Of a stretch of DNA of 64,000 nucleotides, positions 11,401 through 20,599 are shown piece after piece (the first letter of the stretch is position 1; the number at the start of each line of letters is the position of its first letter). Where the stretch lies: the NCBI GenBank assembly GCA_022113835.1, contig JAILWY010000027.1, forward strand, positions 6,016,501 to 6,080,500, given 5' to 3'. The position numbers and the translations under genes were made by a program. This DNA comes from Atopsyche davidsoni (taxonomy: Eukaryota; Arthropoda; Insecta; Trichoptera; Hydrobiosidae). The notes beneath the pieces are model-generated. The model was given only the letters and a program-made list of their open reading frames with translations, searched no databases and was not told where the DNA came from.

Positions 11401-12202
11401 CAATCGATGTCCATTCATCAGCATCAAGAGTCACTTCACAGCCGGGCAATTAGTAAACGGAATCACGTTTGGGAAAGAAAGGGGTAAAAAACAAAAAATC
11501 GCAATTATTGTTGAGTTATTTACGAGTAGCAGGAATTTAATGAAAGTTTGGAATACAATAATTGGAATTATCATTTTTGGTATCAGTGTACCTAGTAGTA
11601 AATTTGATATCGCTTCATAATCTTACAAATTTGATGACATATTTATACACTTAAACATATAACATGAAAACGAATTATAAAATAAATAAATAAGAGAAGA
11701 CTAAACCAAATTGTTTTATCCAAAACCAATATTTTTTGGTATGTAATAAAAAAAACTATTAAACGTGTGATTGCTCGTAAATAACCAAAATGTACAACCG
11801 TAATAGTCAAAGCGACAGAGCGCGCCGTGTGAGACACCTTTTACAGTTTTGAATATTGTAACGTGATGTCGATTTTGTGACGGCGATTCCAGTAAAGACA
11901 TGATCGATCGAATTGTTCTCGCCGCGGTGTGAGCGGTCCATTGTTTATTGAGGAAATATAGTTCTCAATGTGTCAGAGGGGCGCAGTATCATTACGTTTT
12001 TTTTAAATTATTGATATATGTAACAATAAAATGGTTCAGATATAATACGCATTAAGAAAAAACAATATCCGAGAGCATTTTTCTTAATTTACTAGTTACA
12101 GTATTCGACACCAAGACTTCGAATTGCATATGCAAAAATGTCAAAATAATTAGTTTAAATAAAAAAACTATAATATAAATATTTATTTGTAATATAAAAA
12201 AT
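11401..12202. other. AT-rich noncoding stretch
   Basis: No gene seen. A small CpG-richer spot lies at 11815-11935. Confidence 0.6.
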
Positions 12203-12220
12203 TATATATATATATATATA
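12203..12220. repeat. (TA)9 microsatellite
   Basis: A pure TA dinucleotide run of 18 bases. Confidence 0.9.
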
Positions 12221-12518
12221 AATCAATTGGGGATTAAATACTCACTAAGCAAATTATTTTCATGTTCATTTTTTGGATATTTGTGTATAATAATAATAAA
12301 TATGGGTTGTGTTCGGTTAATTGTAGATTGTAACATAGTAGACAGCACATGCAGGTGCGCATATTTCTGTTTATAATGACAATGTAGCGTCGGTGAAACT
12401 CGCGGATCTCGTATTTCCAAAACTAGCAGGATTACATGAGAATACCATTATTTCAGTTTTTGTGAAATCATCGGATACAAAAATACGTTTTATTTTGATG
12501 TCCTTATTGTACATTATT

Positions 12519-12538
12519 TATATATATATATATATATA
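12519..12538. repeat. (TA)10 microsatellite
   Basis: A pure TA run of 20 bases, six bases before the perfect palindrome listed next. Confidence 0.9.
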
Positions 12539-12543
12539 CTTAC

Positions 12544-12581
12544 ACAAAACTCTTATAAATATATATTTATAAGAGTTTTGT
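12544..12581. repeat. 38-bp perfect palindrome
   Basis: Nineteen bases from 12544 (ACAAAACTCTTATAAATAT) are followed at once by their exact reverse complement, with no spacer. The centre falls between 12562 and 12563. Such a sequence can extrude as a cruciform in DNA or form a perfect RNA hairpin. It may be the remnant of a foldback element or arise from replication slippage next to the (TA)n run. No target-site duplication is obvious. Confidence 0.9.
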
Positions 12582-12929
12582 TAAAATCTAACCGAAACAT
12601 TAAAATTATACTTTCGACAAGGTTTATTTGTTTAACAGAAGACCTGTTAACTATAAAATCATATAATAAAATTTGATGTTGTAGAGATGATATGCAATAA
12701 TAAAACAAAAGCATTATTTTACCTTCTTAAATAATGATTATAAATGTGCACGGGGTATATAAAAAGCGACACAATTTTTTCTCAAGATTAGATTAGAACG
12801 TGTATCTACTTCGAGATGGCCTAAGTGAGTTATTATTTCAGATTGGGAGCATTAGAGCAATTGTAATTTCCACGACGTAAAATGAAGATATTTGACTGGA
12901 GAACAGAATACAAAATTATTATATTCGAG
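12582..12929. other. AT-rich noncoding stretch
   Basis: No gene seen. A pyrimidine-rich acceptor-like TTATTATTTCAG ends at 12841. Confidence 0.55.
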
Positions 12930-13245
12930 TTTGGCTGCGCAGCCAAGGTTAGGCCCGGCGCTGCAGCCTCGAGCGCTCTCGGGTTCCCCGCGCCGGACGC
13001 GAGGCACGCAGCGCCAGATCGATCCGAGTGATCTGTTACTAAATACGCGCCTAACGAGATGGCCGTAAGCCGAAAAGTGAATGGCGAAGTAGATCAGGAG
13101 TGTGGCCCTGATGGACCAATCGTAGCATCGCGGCGCGCTCTGCGGACTCGTGCCTCCTTTGTGCAGCAGCGTGCGGCGCGGAGAGCACGAACGGTCCCCG
13201 GACGGGAACTGAACAACCAATTAGGTTACGTATCTGTGTGAACAC
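12930..13245. other. CpG-rich GC patch
   Basis: A dense CpG patch crossed by open frames on both strands (up to 122 codons on the minus strand, 12852-13220). Their translations are Arg/Ser/Pro-rich with no recognisable domain, so I treat them as by-products of low stop frequency. Confidence 0.45.
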
Positions 13246-13999
13246 ATTCAAAACGCACGAGTACAACGGCAGACTGTGCAGCATTTATCAGAACGCTGGT
13301 TACAGTCCAATCCAGCACGATCAACCGCGTTTTTTTAATCAATACAGAATAAAGAATATCATTGGAATATTGCGTACGGCGCTAATCATACAGGCAAGAA
13401 AGCGATTTGTTTACAAGGACGAAAAACGATTATGAAAATTACTCTGTAATATCTTTTGGCTACGTACAGCAGGTGCATTGTCTCAAAGGTGCATCAATAG
13501 TTGTATCGGATTTAATGAACATTCCTAACGTCTATTGGAGCACATCATAACTTAACCTATCTCATTGATTAAAATTAATGAACATAAAATTATTAAATGC
13601 ATTCCATTCAAGTTATCACTTTTACTGTTAAAATGTCAATATACTTTAAAATCAGTCACGTTCGTCATATCAATGACGTAATTAGAACACAGAAAACTGC
13701 ATTAGTTAGTAAATGTAATAACTGGAGGAGAAATGTACCCACAACCATATCGCATGCAATCACAAATAATATATGTATTTACTATTGTGTAATCTTAACG
13801 ACAATAAACCGTTTAAATAATTATAGCCAACGTTGAATTACAATAGTAAGTAGGTATACGTAATAACTTATATAAACATTGGTCCCTTATTTAATAATGA
13901 CTTTTTATTTAAATTAAAATAATTTGGCTGTGTTGACAAGCTTTTGTATGTTTTCACAGCAGACTTTGCTCACAAAGGCTTAGCACCCTATTAGGTAAA
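13246..13999. other. AT-rich noncoding stretch
   Basis: No supported gene, RNA or repeat. Confidence 0.6.
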
Positions 14000-14260
14000 C
14001 CGATACAGGAGAAGCGGGAGTCGGGACGCCGACGGTCGCTTGTTAGATCGATCGCTTGTCGCGGCGGCGCCGACCTGCAGATAAACATTTTATCATTTTT
14101 GTGCTACTCTATCCCCACACGGGCCAGACAATCGATACTGCGGTACGTCGGCCGATATGAACCTGCCTGGGACGCATTAATGACAGCGACCGGGTTAGAG
14201 CCACATTTGGCGTTATTAATATTACACGGCATCTTTCCGTGCTGATATGACCGTGTGAAT
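14000..14260. other. GC patch with Hox/TALE-like site
   Basis: A GC-rich segment (GCGGCGGCGCCG core near 14060). It carries CATTAATGACAG at 14176-14187, which joins a TAAT homeodomain core to a TGACAG Meis/Homothorax half-site. A regulatory role is inferred from motifs only. Confidence 0.35.
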
Positions 14261-14379
14261 AAACGAGCTGCGTGGATATTAACGCCCGCTTACTTATTGT
14301 TAGTAAATATCGTGACGTCCCTTTACAAAATTAGTCATCTCAGTCTGATCCACATTTTAAAGACACGATTCACGTGCTT

Positions 14380-16330
14380 CACGAACTAGTTACTGATAAT
14401 TCGTCTACGGAAAATTGGATTGAATTTGTCATAACGTCTAGAAAGAGCGGAAAAGGTAAATAACCAATAACGTAATGAGGAATACAGAGCTCTTGTGTAA
14501 TGCGAGGCGCTTCTCGGCGAGAGCATTACGATTCCACCGGCGTCAAGCTGTCTACTCAAATATGACACGCGGCCGTGCCTGCGCGAGCGCAATCGACTAA
14601 ACACGGACTTATTTGACTACGGGAATGAGCCGAGTCGATAGCTGAGCTTCTCCGAGCTTCGCCGAATATTAAACTCGGAAACAATTTTTATATAACGCGC
14701 CAGAGGTCGAGGGGGCGTTTTACGCAACAAAAATGAGAAACTTTTTTCATTACGAGCTGGCTCAATAGATACCTCATATAGCCGCCGAGTTTTCAGATCC
14801 CTACGAATTTCAGAAGTTTCCCCGACCCCGCCTGCTGCATAACGCGCAAACAAAAAGAGCTCGTCGCGGCCGATGTCCTTTGCAAACTACTCAGAAATTA
14901 AACAGTTCGCCTCGAAGAATTCTGTATTTTTCCGAGCTCTCGCCGTCTGCAACGCTCAAAACGAGAAATTATTAAAAACAACGGCTCGTGTAACTCGGCG
15001 TCTCGGCCGAGAGTTTTTAATTTCCAGGAAGCCGTACAGTGTAGTCATTGTGGACGGTGGTTTCACAAAATGTCGCAGACAATCGGGTCGAGTTTCATTT
15101 GAAGCTATTCAAGGCACGGAAATATGTTGCGTGGTGTCACAGAGTTATCTTTTGTGTTTATATAATAACATCGGGAGCATTTTTACTCGGTTACGTATTC
15201 GAATCCGCATTGTTTTTCGGCTAACAAAGCAAGACGAATTCAAAGATCCACCGCATGAACCCACTTGGAAGTCTTCGCGGTATTCGACAAGAGCGCACAA
15301 TCGCTGGAGAGCGAGTCTCCGGCGTTAAATAACTTCCATTGAGAGTATTAGAAACTCTATTGAGCGAGTCTTTGCTCGTATAAACGGCAACATCCGCGAT
15401 ATAACGTATGAGTGAATTTTAATGCCTATTGCTAGAGATTTTCATCGGGAATTGATCATGAGCATGTGCTAGGGACGTAAAAAATCTCCTTCGAAGCTCT
15501 GACATACGGGAATTAATCAAACTTTACATAATGCGCTATACGTAGTCGAGGAAATCGGGCATTAGAGATTCTGCGTACAATAAGGAGAGATTAATCGCGG
15601 TAATTATGAATAAGATAACGCTAATAACTCGTAGGGAATAGATCGAAGTCAGCCGTCGCGACAACGGAGCCGCGGCGGAACGCAAACTTCGCACGGTGTC
15701 AGCGGGCAGGTCGACATCTATCATCGTGAGCGAGCTCGACACGAAGCCGCTTTCAGCAAAAAAAAACCATCGAAAAAACCAATCCGCCAATTAAGCGGAC
15801 GAGCCCGCTGATAGAGAATAAACATAAAGAGGCTATGTGAAGTCGCGAACTCCCAACAATACAATTGTCATGAGCACATTGCAGCCCGGCTTGAGAGTTT
15901 AACTGTCGCGCGCTGAAAGAAGAGAACAAACACTGCAGCGTACGAGTCGAGCTACGGGAGGCGCGGAAAACTGTTTGAATAAGACGTGTTTAACATATCA
16001 AGCTGTTGGATGTGTTTTATTACCCGGCGTGTTTGATTATCAACGCAAATATATTTTTATTACTCAAAGCCATATCCTCGTGCTCTGGACGTATAATTAT
16101 CGTATACATTATTCATCACCGGCTTCCTTTTAAATAAGAATGAAACGATATCACGGACGGAATATACCGTGTCCTTGCCGTCGGGTTATTGAAAGGAACG
16201 ATAAATAATTTTTGACAAATCGGGAATGTCAGCGATAGGAGTTCGGCTCCTAGGCAACAATTACTCCTTGAAAGGAACGTGGCCCGAAAAAAATGATACG
16301 GATCAGCATTCGACCTCCCTGACTGTGAGA
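14380..16330. other. 2-kb CpG-dense block
   Basis: Unlike the short patches elsewhere, this block keeps near-balanced base composition for about 2 kb and is crowded with CG dinucleotides. In a hand-counted part (14881-15060) there were about 15 CG against about 9 expected from base counts. It lacks A/T homopolymers except a few. Frames of 72-151 codons occur on both strands, but none shows a domain. It could be an unmethylated regulatory domain, a diverged insertion of foreign composition, or an old gene remnant. Confidence 0.5.
14873..15328 (+). CDS. uncharacterised 151-codon ORF
   Basis: The longest open frame in the window starts MSFANYSEIKQF and ends in a basic tail (RWRASLRR). It has no signal peptide and no recognisable domain. 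A short hydrophobic stretch (CCVVSQSYLLCLYNNIGSIF) spans about residues 84-103, followed by an Arg-rich run RLRIRIRIVFRL. Codon use is mixed, and the surrounding CpG-dense block has few stops in several frames, so length alone is weak evidence. No Kozak-like context or splice signals decide its start. It could be a lineage-specific gene, an exon, or chance. Confidence 0.15.
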   Translation: MSFANYSEIKQFASKNSVFFRALAVCNAQNEKLLKTTARVTRRLGREFLISRKPYSVVIVDGGFTKCRRQSGRVSFEAIQGTEICCVVSQSYLLCLYNNIGSIFTRLRIRIRIVFRLTKQDEFKDPPHEPTWKSSRYSTRAHNRWRASLRR

Positions 16331-16640
16331 ACGTTCGGTTGTTTTACATATATTTAACAACAATTAGTTATTTACAATCTCGATTTATATCACGGATATA
16401 TTAAAAATACTCTAGTCATATAAAAACAAATATCTTTGCTGTAATCAACATATATTCATAAATAATAAAACAATATGCCCCTAGAAGTTGCATAAAAAAT
16501 TTAATGATAATAATTTTTTTCGTGTAGTTAAAAGATTTTTACGGAAGAATAATTAATTAGTAAACGTTTTTCTACCGGTAAGAATAAACATCACATTGCT
16601 CGCTTTCATGATTCATGGCTCTTTATAAATATATTACATA
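16331..16640. other. AT-rich noncoding stretch
   Basis: Nothing supportable. Confidence 0.55.
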
Positions 16641-16675
16641 GTTTGAACGAGAACTGTTTAAATAATAACAAAAAA

Positions 16676-17038
16676 ATGAACCTGCGGAGCATTTTTGCGA
16701 GCACCGGGCTCCGAGACAAAGCGCCTTCTCAATCGCCACGCTGGTCAGGTCCAAAGGACAAATTGGTCCAAAAAGCGGCGGCCTCGGCCAGCTCCTCCGT
16801 GGCGCACGTACCGAGTCATAAGCAACTCACCAAGGCATAAATATGATGTATTTTTCTCGCAGCCGGAGGAACGTCCGGCCTCAGAGCCGGCGGAGGCTGC
16901 CGGGCCCGGGCGGCTCTCGGCGGCTCTCGGCGGTCGCGCACGGCCGGCCCGCTCGGGAACGAGTGCGCATATGATTTAGTGCGTCTCGGCTGTGTTTTAT
17001 TATGCGATTTTAACACTGCGACAAATGAATTCAATAAA
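16676..17038 (+). other. possible exon pair with polyadenylation signal
   Basis: From ATG 16676 (AAAAAATG context) the frame reads MNLRSIFASTGLRDKAPSQS and continues to TAA 16838-16840 with gene-like codons. A strong 3' splice site, ATTTTTCTCGCAG, ends at 16861. It opens a second segment (Pro/Ala/Arg-rich, stop TAG at 16977-16979), and AATAAA follows at 17033-17038. This order (acceptor, short frame, stop, AATAAA) is what a terminal exon looks like. On the other strand CTTG|GTGAGT at 16832-16822 is a strong donor, so the transcribed strand is unresolved. I recognise no protein family. Confidence 0.25.
16909..16933 (+). repeat. 10-bp tandem duplication
   Basis: CGGCTCTCGG occurs twice in a row (16911-16930), flanked by GG and CGG. 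It lies inside the GC-rich putative terminal exon. Confidence 0.8.
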
Positions 17039-18519
17039 GCGATTTAACAGTCGCTCGAAGATACGTATAACTATAACGTCCCTATAGTACTTTTGCCATA
17101 TTCGTGCAAATTAATGTAATCACTTGCCGTTTCTTCGCAAACTATATTATGATAATCCCGTATCTATAACCAATCATCAATTATTAAACGCTTAAAATAA
17201 TATGTAAAAAAATGTGTAATTTTCTGTAGGCACTGAAATTAGTATTTAATATCATTTATAACTATTTCAAAGAATTCATATTAAATATAATACGACATAT
17301 GCTTATTTACTACTCTGGTAGATACGTATATAGGTATCAACATCCAAGACGTAGATTCATATTATGTAGGAAGGCACTTAATAGGTTTTTATTATATCGT
17401 AAAATGTGGTGAATCCAAAAGCTAATGCGTAATACGTGAAAAGATTTATAAAAAAAAACAAATAGTTTCCAGCGAGATCCTCAATGAAAGGCGCGTGGGA
17501 GTGAGTTTGCATACGTCGCCGGCAGTGCACGGCGGTGGCCGTCCTGGCATCACTTGGGAGCGCTTTTAAGGATTCGTCGTAAAAAGTAACGACTCGGAGC
17601 ATAAATCAGAATCGTTTTTTATAGTCAAATAATGATGGCAGAGTATGAAACGTAAAAAGATATTGAGCTGTAAGCCGCGCCCGGGAGTGCGGGGCGATCG
17701 ACTGATTAATTCGTCATGTGCAATTTAAAAATTAATTTCCTTAATGAGTTGTAAATTAGTTGGACTGTTTCCGGTAAGTAAGAAACGTGATTAATCACCT
17801 TATGATTAAATTAAAAACAAACGATATTTGTTTTTTTTTTTTTTTTTTTAATAGATAAATTACTTACATACACAGAAAATATGTTTATTTACCATATTAT
17901 TAACTTTTTTAAAAAAACTCATATTAAGAATATATATTATTTTTGCATTTTCTGCTTATACTTATGTACATTCTGCATGATATTAAAAGTATATAGAACA
18001 TCTTACGAAATCAATAAATAATTTATACTTGAGATAAAAATAAACAACTAGCAAATAACCGAAAAAAACTTAGAAAATACAAATTAATCAACGCAAACAA
18101 ATAGATTTATAGCACCAGAATGACCTAACATACTGTGGGAAATCTATTATATTGTATTATACCTGTTATATTGTGTATGATCGCTGACTGCGAACTAGAA
18201 TCCACAAGTAAATCTGACGGTATTGCTAGACCTATAATGTTATTATTTAAAACTCCAATAACATTGATATTTCGATTAATTTTTATGAATTAAAAAAAAT
18301 ATTGTACAATAATTATCAGAAGTGCAGATATGACCTTTAAAATTCACGCCACTTTATTATTAACACCAGAAAACACCGGGCAAAACAAATTCGACATTGA
18401 ATCTCGAGCTAGTAAATTTATCAGTAATAATATTTGAGTTCTCTCATTAAGGCAATTATTTAATCACAGCCTGGCATGACGATTAAAGGGTAGAACTATG
18501 AATGTTACGTTGATAATAT
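17039..18519. other. AT-rich noncoding stretch
   Basis: No gene seen. A small GC patch at 17480-17570 and a donor-like CCG|GTAAGTAAG near 17772 are the only departures from low-complexity DNA. The poly-T run is listed separately. Confidence 0.55.
17831..17849 (+). repeat. poly-T run (T19)
   Basis: Nineteen uninterrupted T. It could be the A-tail of a minus-strand retrocopy, but no recognisable element body lies to its right. Confidence 0.85.
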
Positions 18520-18800
18520 CGCGAGCGGCGATAGCATCGCCAGAATCGCGCATCAATCGTCGTTAGAACCGTTCCGTTCCGTTCCGGTCGCGGCTCGCGG
18601 GTGATTTAGCTGTCCGCGCTCGTCCCCGGGCCGCAGTCGAGCGCCCCTGCGCGGCCACGAGGGCCCGTCTTTATTTATGAGGCAATCATTACTCGGCGAG
18701 CGCCCGCGGGACTGCGGCGGGAGCGAACTTTCACTGGAGATCGCACGAGGCGCAACGACAGTCGCCTTGCGCTCGGTGAGACGCGTCCCCGAGATTCTCG
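18520..18800. promoter_or_regulatory. GC patch with TTATTTATGAGGC
   Basis: A CpG-dense patch starting with a short CCGTT tandem (18570-18585). At 18671-18683 it holds TTATTTATGAGGC. TTTATGA-type sequences are preferred by posterior Hox (Abd-B class) and Caudal proteins. Nearly the same 13-mer recurs in the next GC patch. Function is inferred. Confidence 0.35.
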
Positions 18801-18904
18801 ATAAAAACTGACACTCTAGAATGCGTGTCCTCTTGGTAACTCTTCACTGTTTTGCCTTTAAGCAAACTGTAACGGCCGTCAGCTTGATTGAAAACATTTA
18901 GGAT

Positions 18905-18965
18905 TCATTCATCTGCCAAGGCAGGAACCGGGATCTAACCACTGCGCGAATAGGCCAACTCTGAT
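18905..18965 (-). repeat. possible tRNA-like SINE fragment
   Basis: On the minus strand TTGGCCTATTCGCGCAGTGG, then TTAGATCCCGGTTCC, recalls the start of tRNA-derived insect SINEs (A-box-like TGGCC...GTGGTTAG, then GGTTCC). The match to a B-box (GGTTCRANTCC) is poor and the 3' end is undefined. Confidence 0.3.
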
Positions 18966-19179
18966 TAAATCGATACTGTTAAACCTAAAATAGAAACACA
19001 ATAAAAGTATAGATTTACTAAAAAAGTGCAACTTAACTGCATCTAAATAATTTACGAAGTTAGCAAGTTTTTAGAAATATATAAATTTAATTAAATGTCC
19101 AATCGAATGCTAGATCTTTTAACTGATGATAATAATTTAATCAGAGTAGTATCTATATAAATCGAAGAGTCTAATGGAG

Positions 19180-19335
19180 GGCTCCACGAGGTCCTCGGAG
19201 TCCTGTCCTCCGCAGCGTCCGCCCTCGACACCGAGTGCGGCTAGTTATTTATGAAGCCACGTCCCGGTGGGCGGGCGTGCGGCCCTGCACTTCCGCCCAG
19301 GGCGACCCGCCCCCGCCGGGAGGGTGCTGATTTGT
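19180..19335. promoter_or_regulatory. GC patch with TTATTTATGAAGC
   Basis: A second CpG-dense patch, about 500 bases after the previous one. It carries TTATTTATGAAGC at 19245-19257, identical at 12 of 13 positions to 18671-18683 and again embedded in very GC-rich flanks. Confidence 0.35.
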
Positions 19336-20225
19336 ATGTGATGTGTGTGAGTTATGACTGATCTATTAGTTTTCCGTAATCGTAAGTAACTGGCCCGCTG
19401 TCGATGACTAAGCGAAGCATAATAACCGCTGCTCGTACTTCATGTACTCGCTTGCAACTTGTTAGCGAATTGTCACATAAAATTATTTTGAATTACGTAC
19501 ATTTCTCAGTTCGTGCTTCAGTTTGTATTTAGTACAAAAAATACAAATAAATTATCTGATATTCCCAATTAGGACAGCACCGCGACTTAAAAAATCAATC
19601 AAATAGAATATTCACATTTTTGCAATGCAAAGAATCCACAGTGATACCTTATAATATCACTTTAAGCATAATTTTTGATACCAACTTTCATATGGATATT
19701 TCAAGTTGGATATCATTTTAAGAAAGTACTCCATGCTTGGAGCAACACGAGCCAATATGATATTGAAAAAGTCAAATAAACAAACAAGGTGTTTCTATTG
19801 TACGAATATCAGCAAAATAAGCGACTTAAGTACTTATGTAACAATATTGAGTATTTTCATATGTATAAAAGAATTAAATAAAAATTTATACATTTTACCC
19901 ATGACACCGAACTGATCTACTTGGAAATTTTAGAATTGTTAAACTGAAGATAAATATCAAAATATATTTATTTGGTTTCAAATATTATTTTAAATTGAAA
20001 ATTTTATTTTTTTAATACACCATAAATCTTTCTGTTTTATGGGTATGCATGTAGTCTTGAAAGTAATAATTCCAAACATTTATTGCATCAGGAATTTTAA
20101 TACACACGTTGTAATGAAAGATAAACCACCGGTTGCATACATCAAAACAAACATAAAATAATAAACTTATAGCAAGCATTATTATAAGCAAAAGCAAAGA
20201 GAAATAATACACAAACATATACAGA
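19336..20225. other. AT-rich noncoding stretch
   Basis: No supported gene. Frames at 19706-19915 and 20012-20351 are low-complexity. Confidence 0.6.
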
Positions 20226-20599
20226 TATACAGGATGATTCCAAACGTATTAAAAACCTTCCGACGTGAAATTCTAATTGATACATTGAGTACAAAATATA
20301 CTTAAGACCGTACTTTTTCACCATAAAAAATGAGCATAATTCAAATTGCACTCGTGATTTACCTTGTGTATAGTTTTATCTCTGATAACAGCAAAATCGT
20401 GACGTCATAGAGTTCGTATCGGGGCATGACAGAGTGCAGTACTGACACCAAATTTATATTGGGAGAATGATTACACATTCAATGGATTCTCGGGAGAATC
20501 AAATAAATGTAGAGTTTTTTTTTATCATTTTTGATGCATAAAAGAAACGATGGATTAAATGTCTGCTTCATAGTCACATGTGAGGAATCACCCTATATA
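20226..20599. mobile_element. MITE-like DNA transposon
   Basis: The left end CAGGATGATTCC (20230-20241) is matched at 10 of 12 positions by the reverse complement of the right end GGAATCACCCTA (20584-20595). Both ends are flanked by TATA (20226-20229 and 20596-20599), consistent with a TA or TATA target-site duplication. At about 370 bases with no transposase frame it is a non-autonomous element. TA duplication suggests the Tc1/mariner superfamily, but the family is not identified. The interior includes GACGTCA and two GGGAGAAT copies. Confidence 0.6.

Noticed and set aside
12852..13220. 122-codon minus-strand frame
   Set aside because: It runs through a CpG-rich patch where stops are rare. 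The Arg/Ser/Pro-rich text has no domain, and other frames are open over the same bases.
15536..15790. 84-codon minus-strand frame with a hydrophobic segment
   Set aside because: Lies in the CpG-dense block with several open frames. The hydrophobic stretch is short and no family is recognisable.
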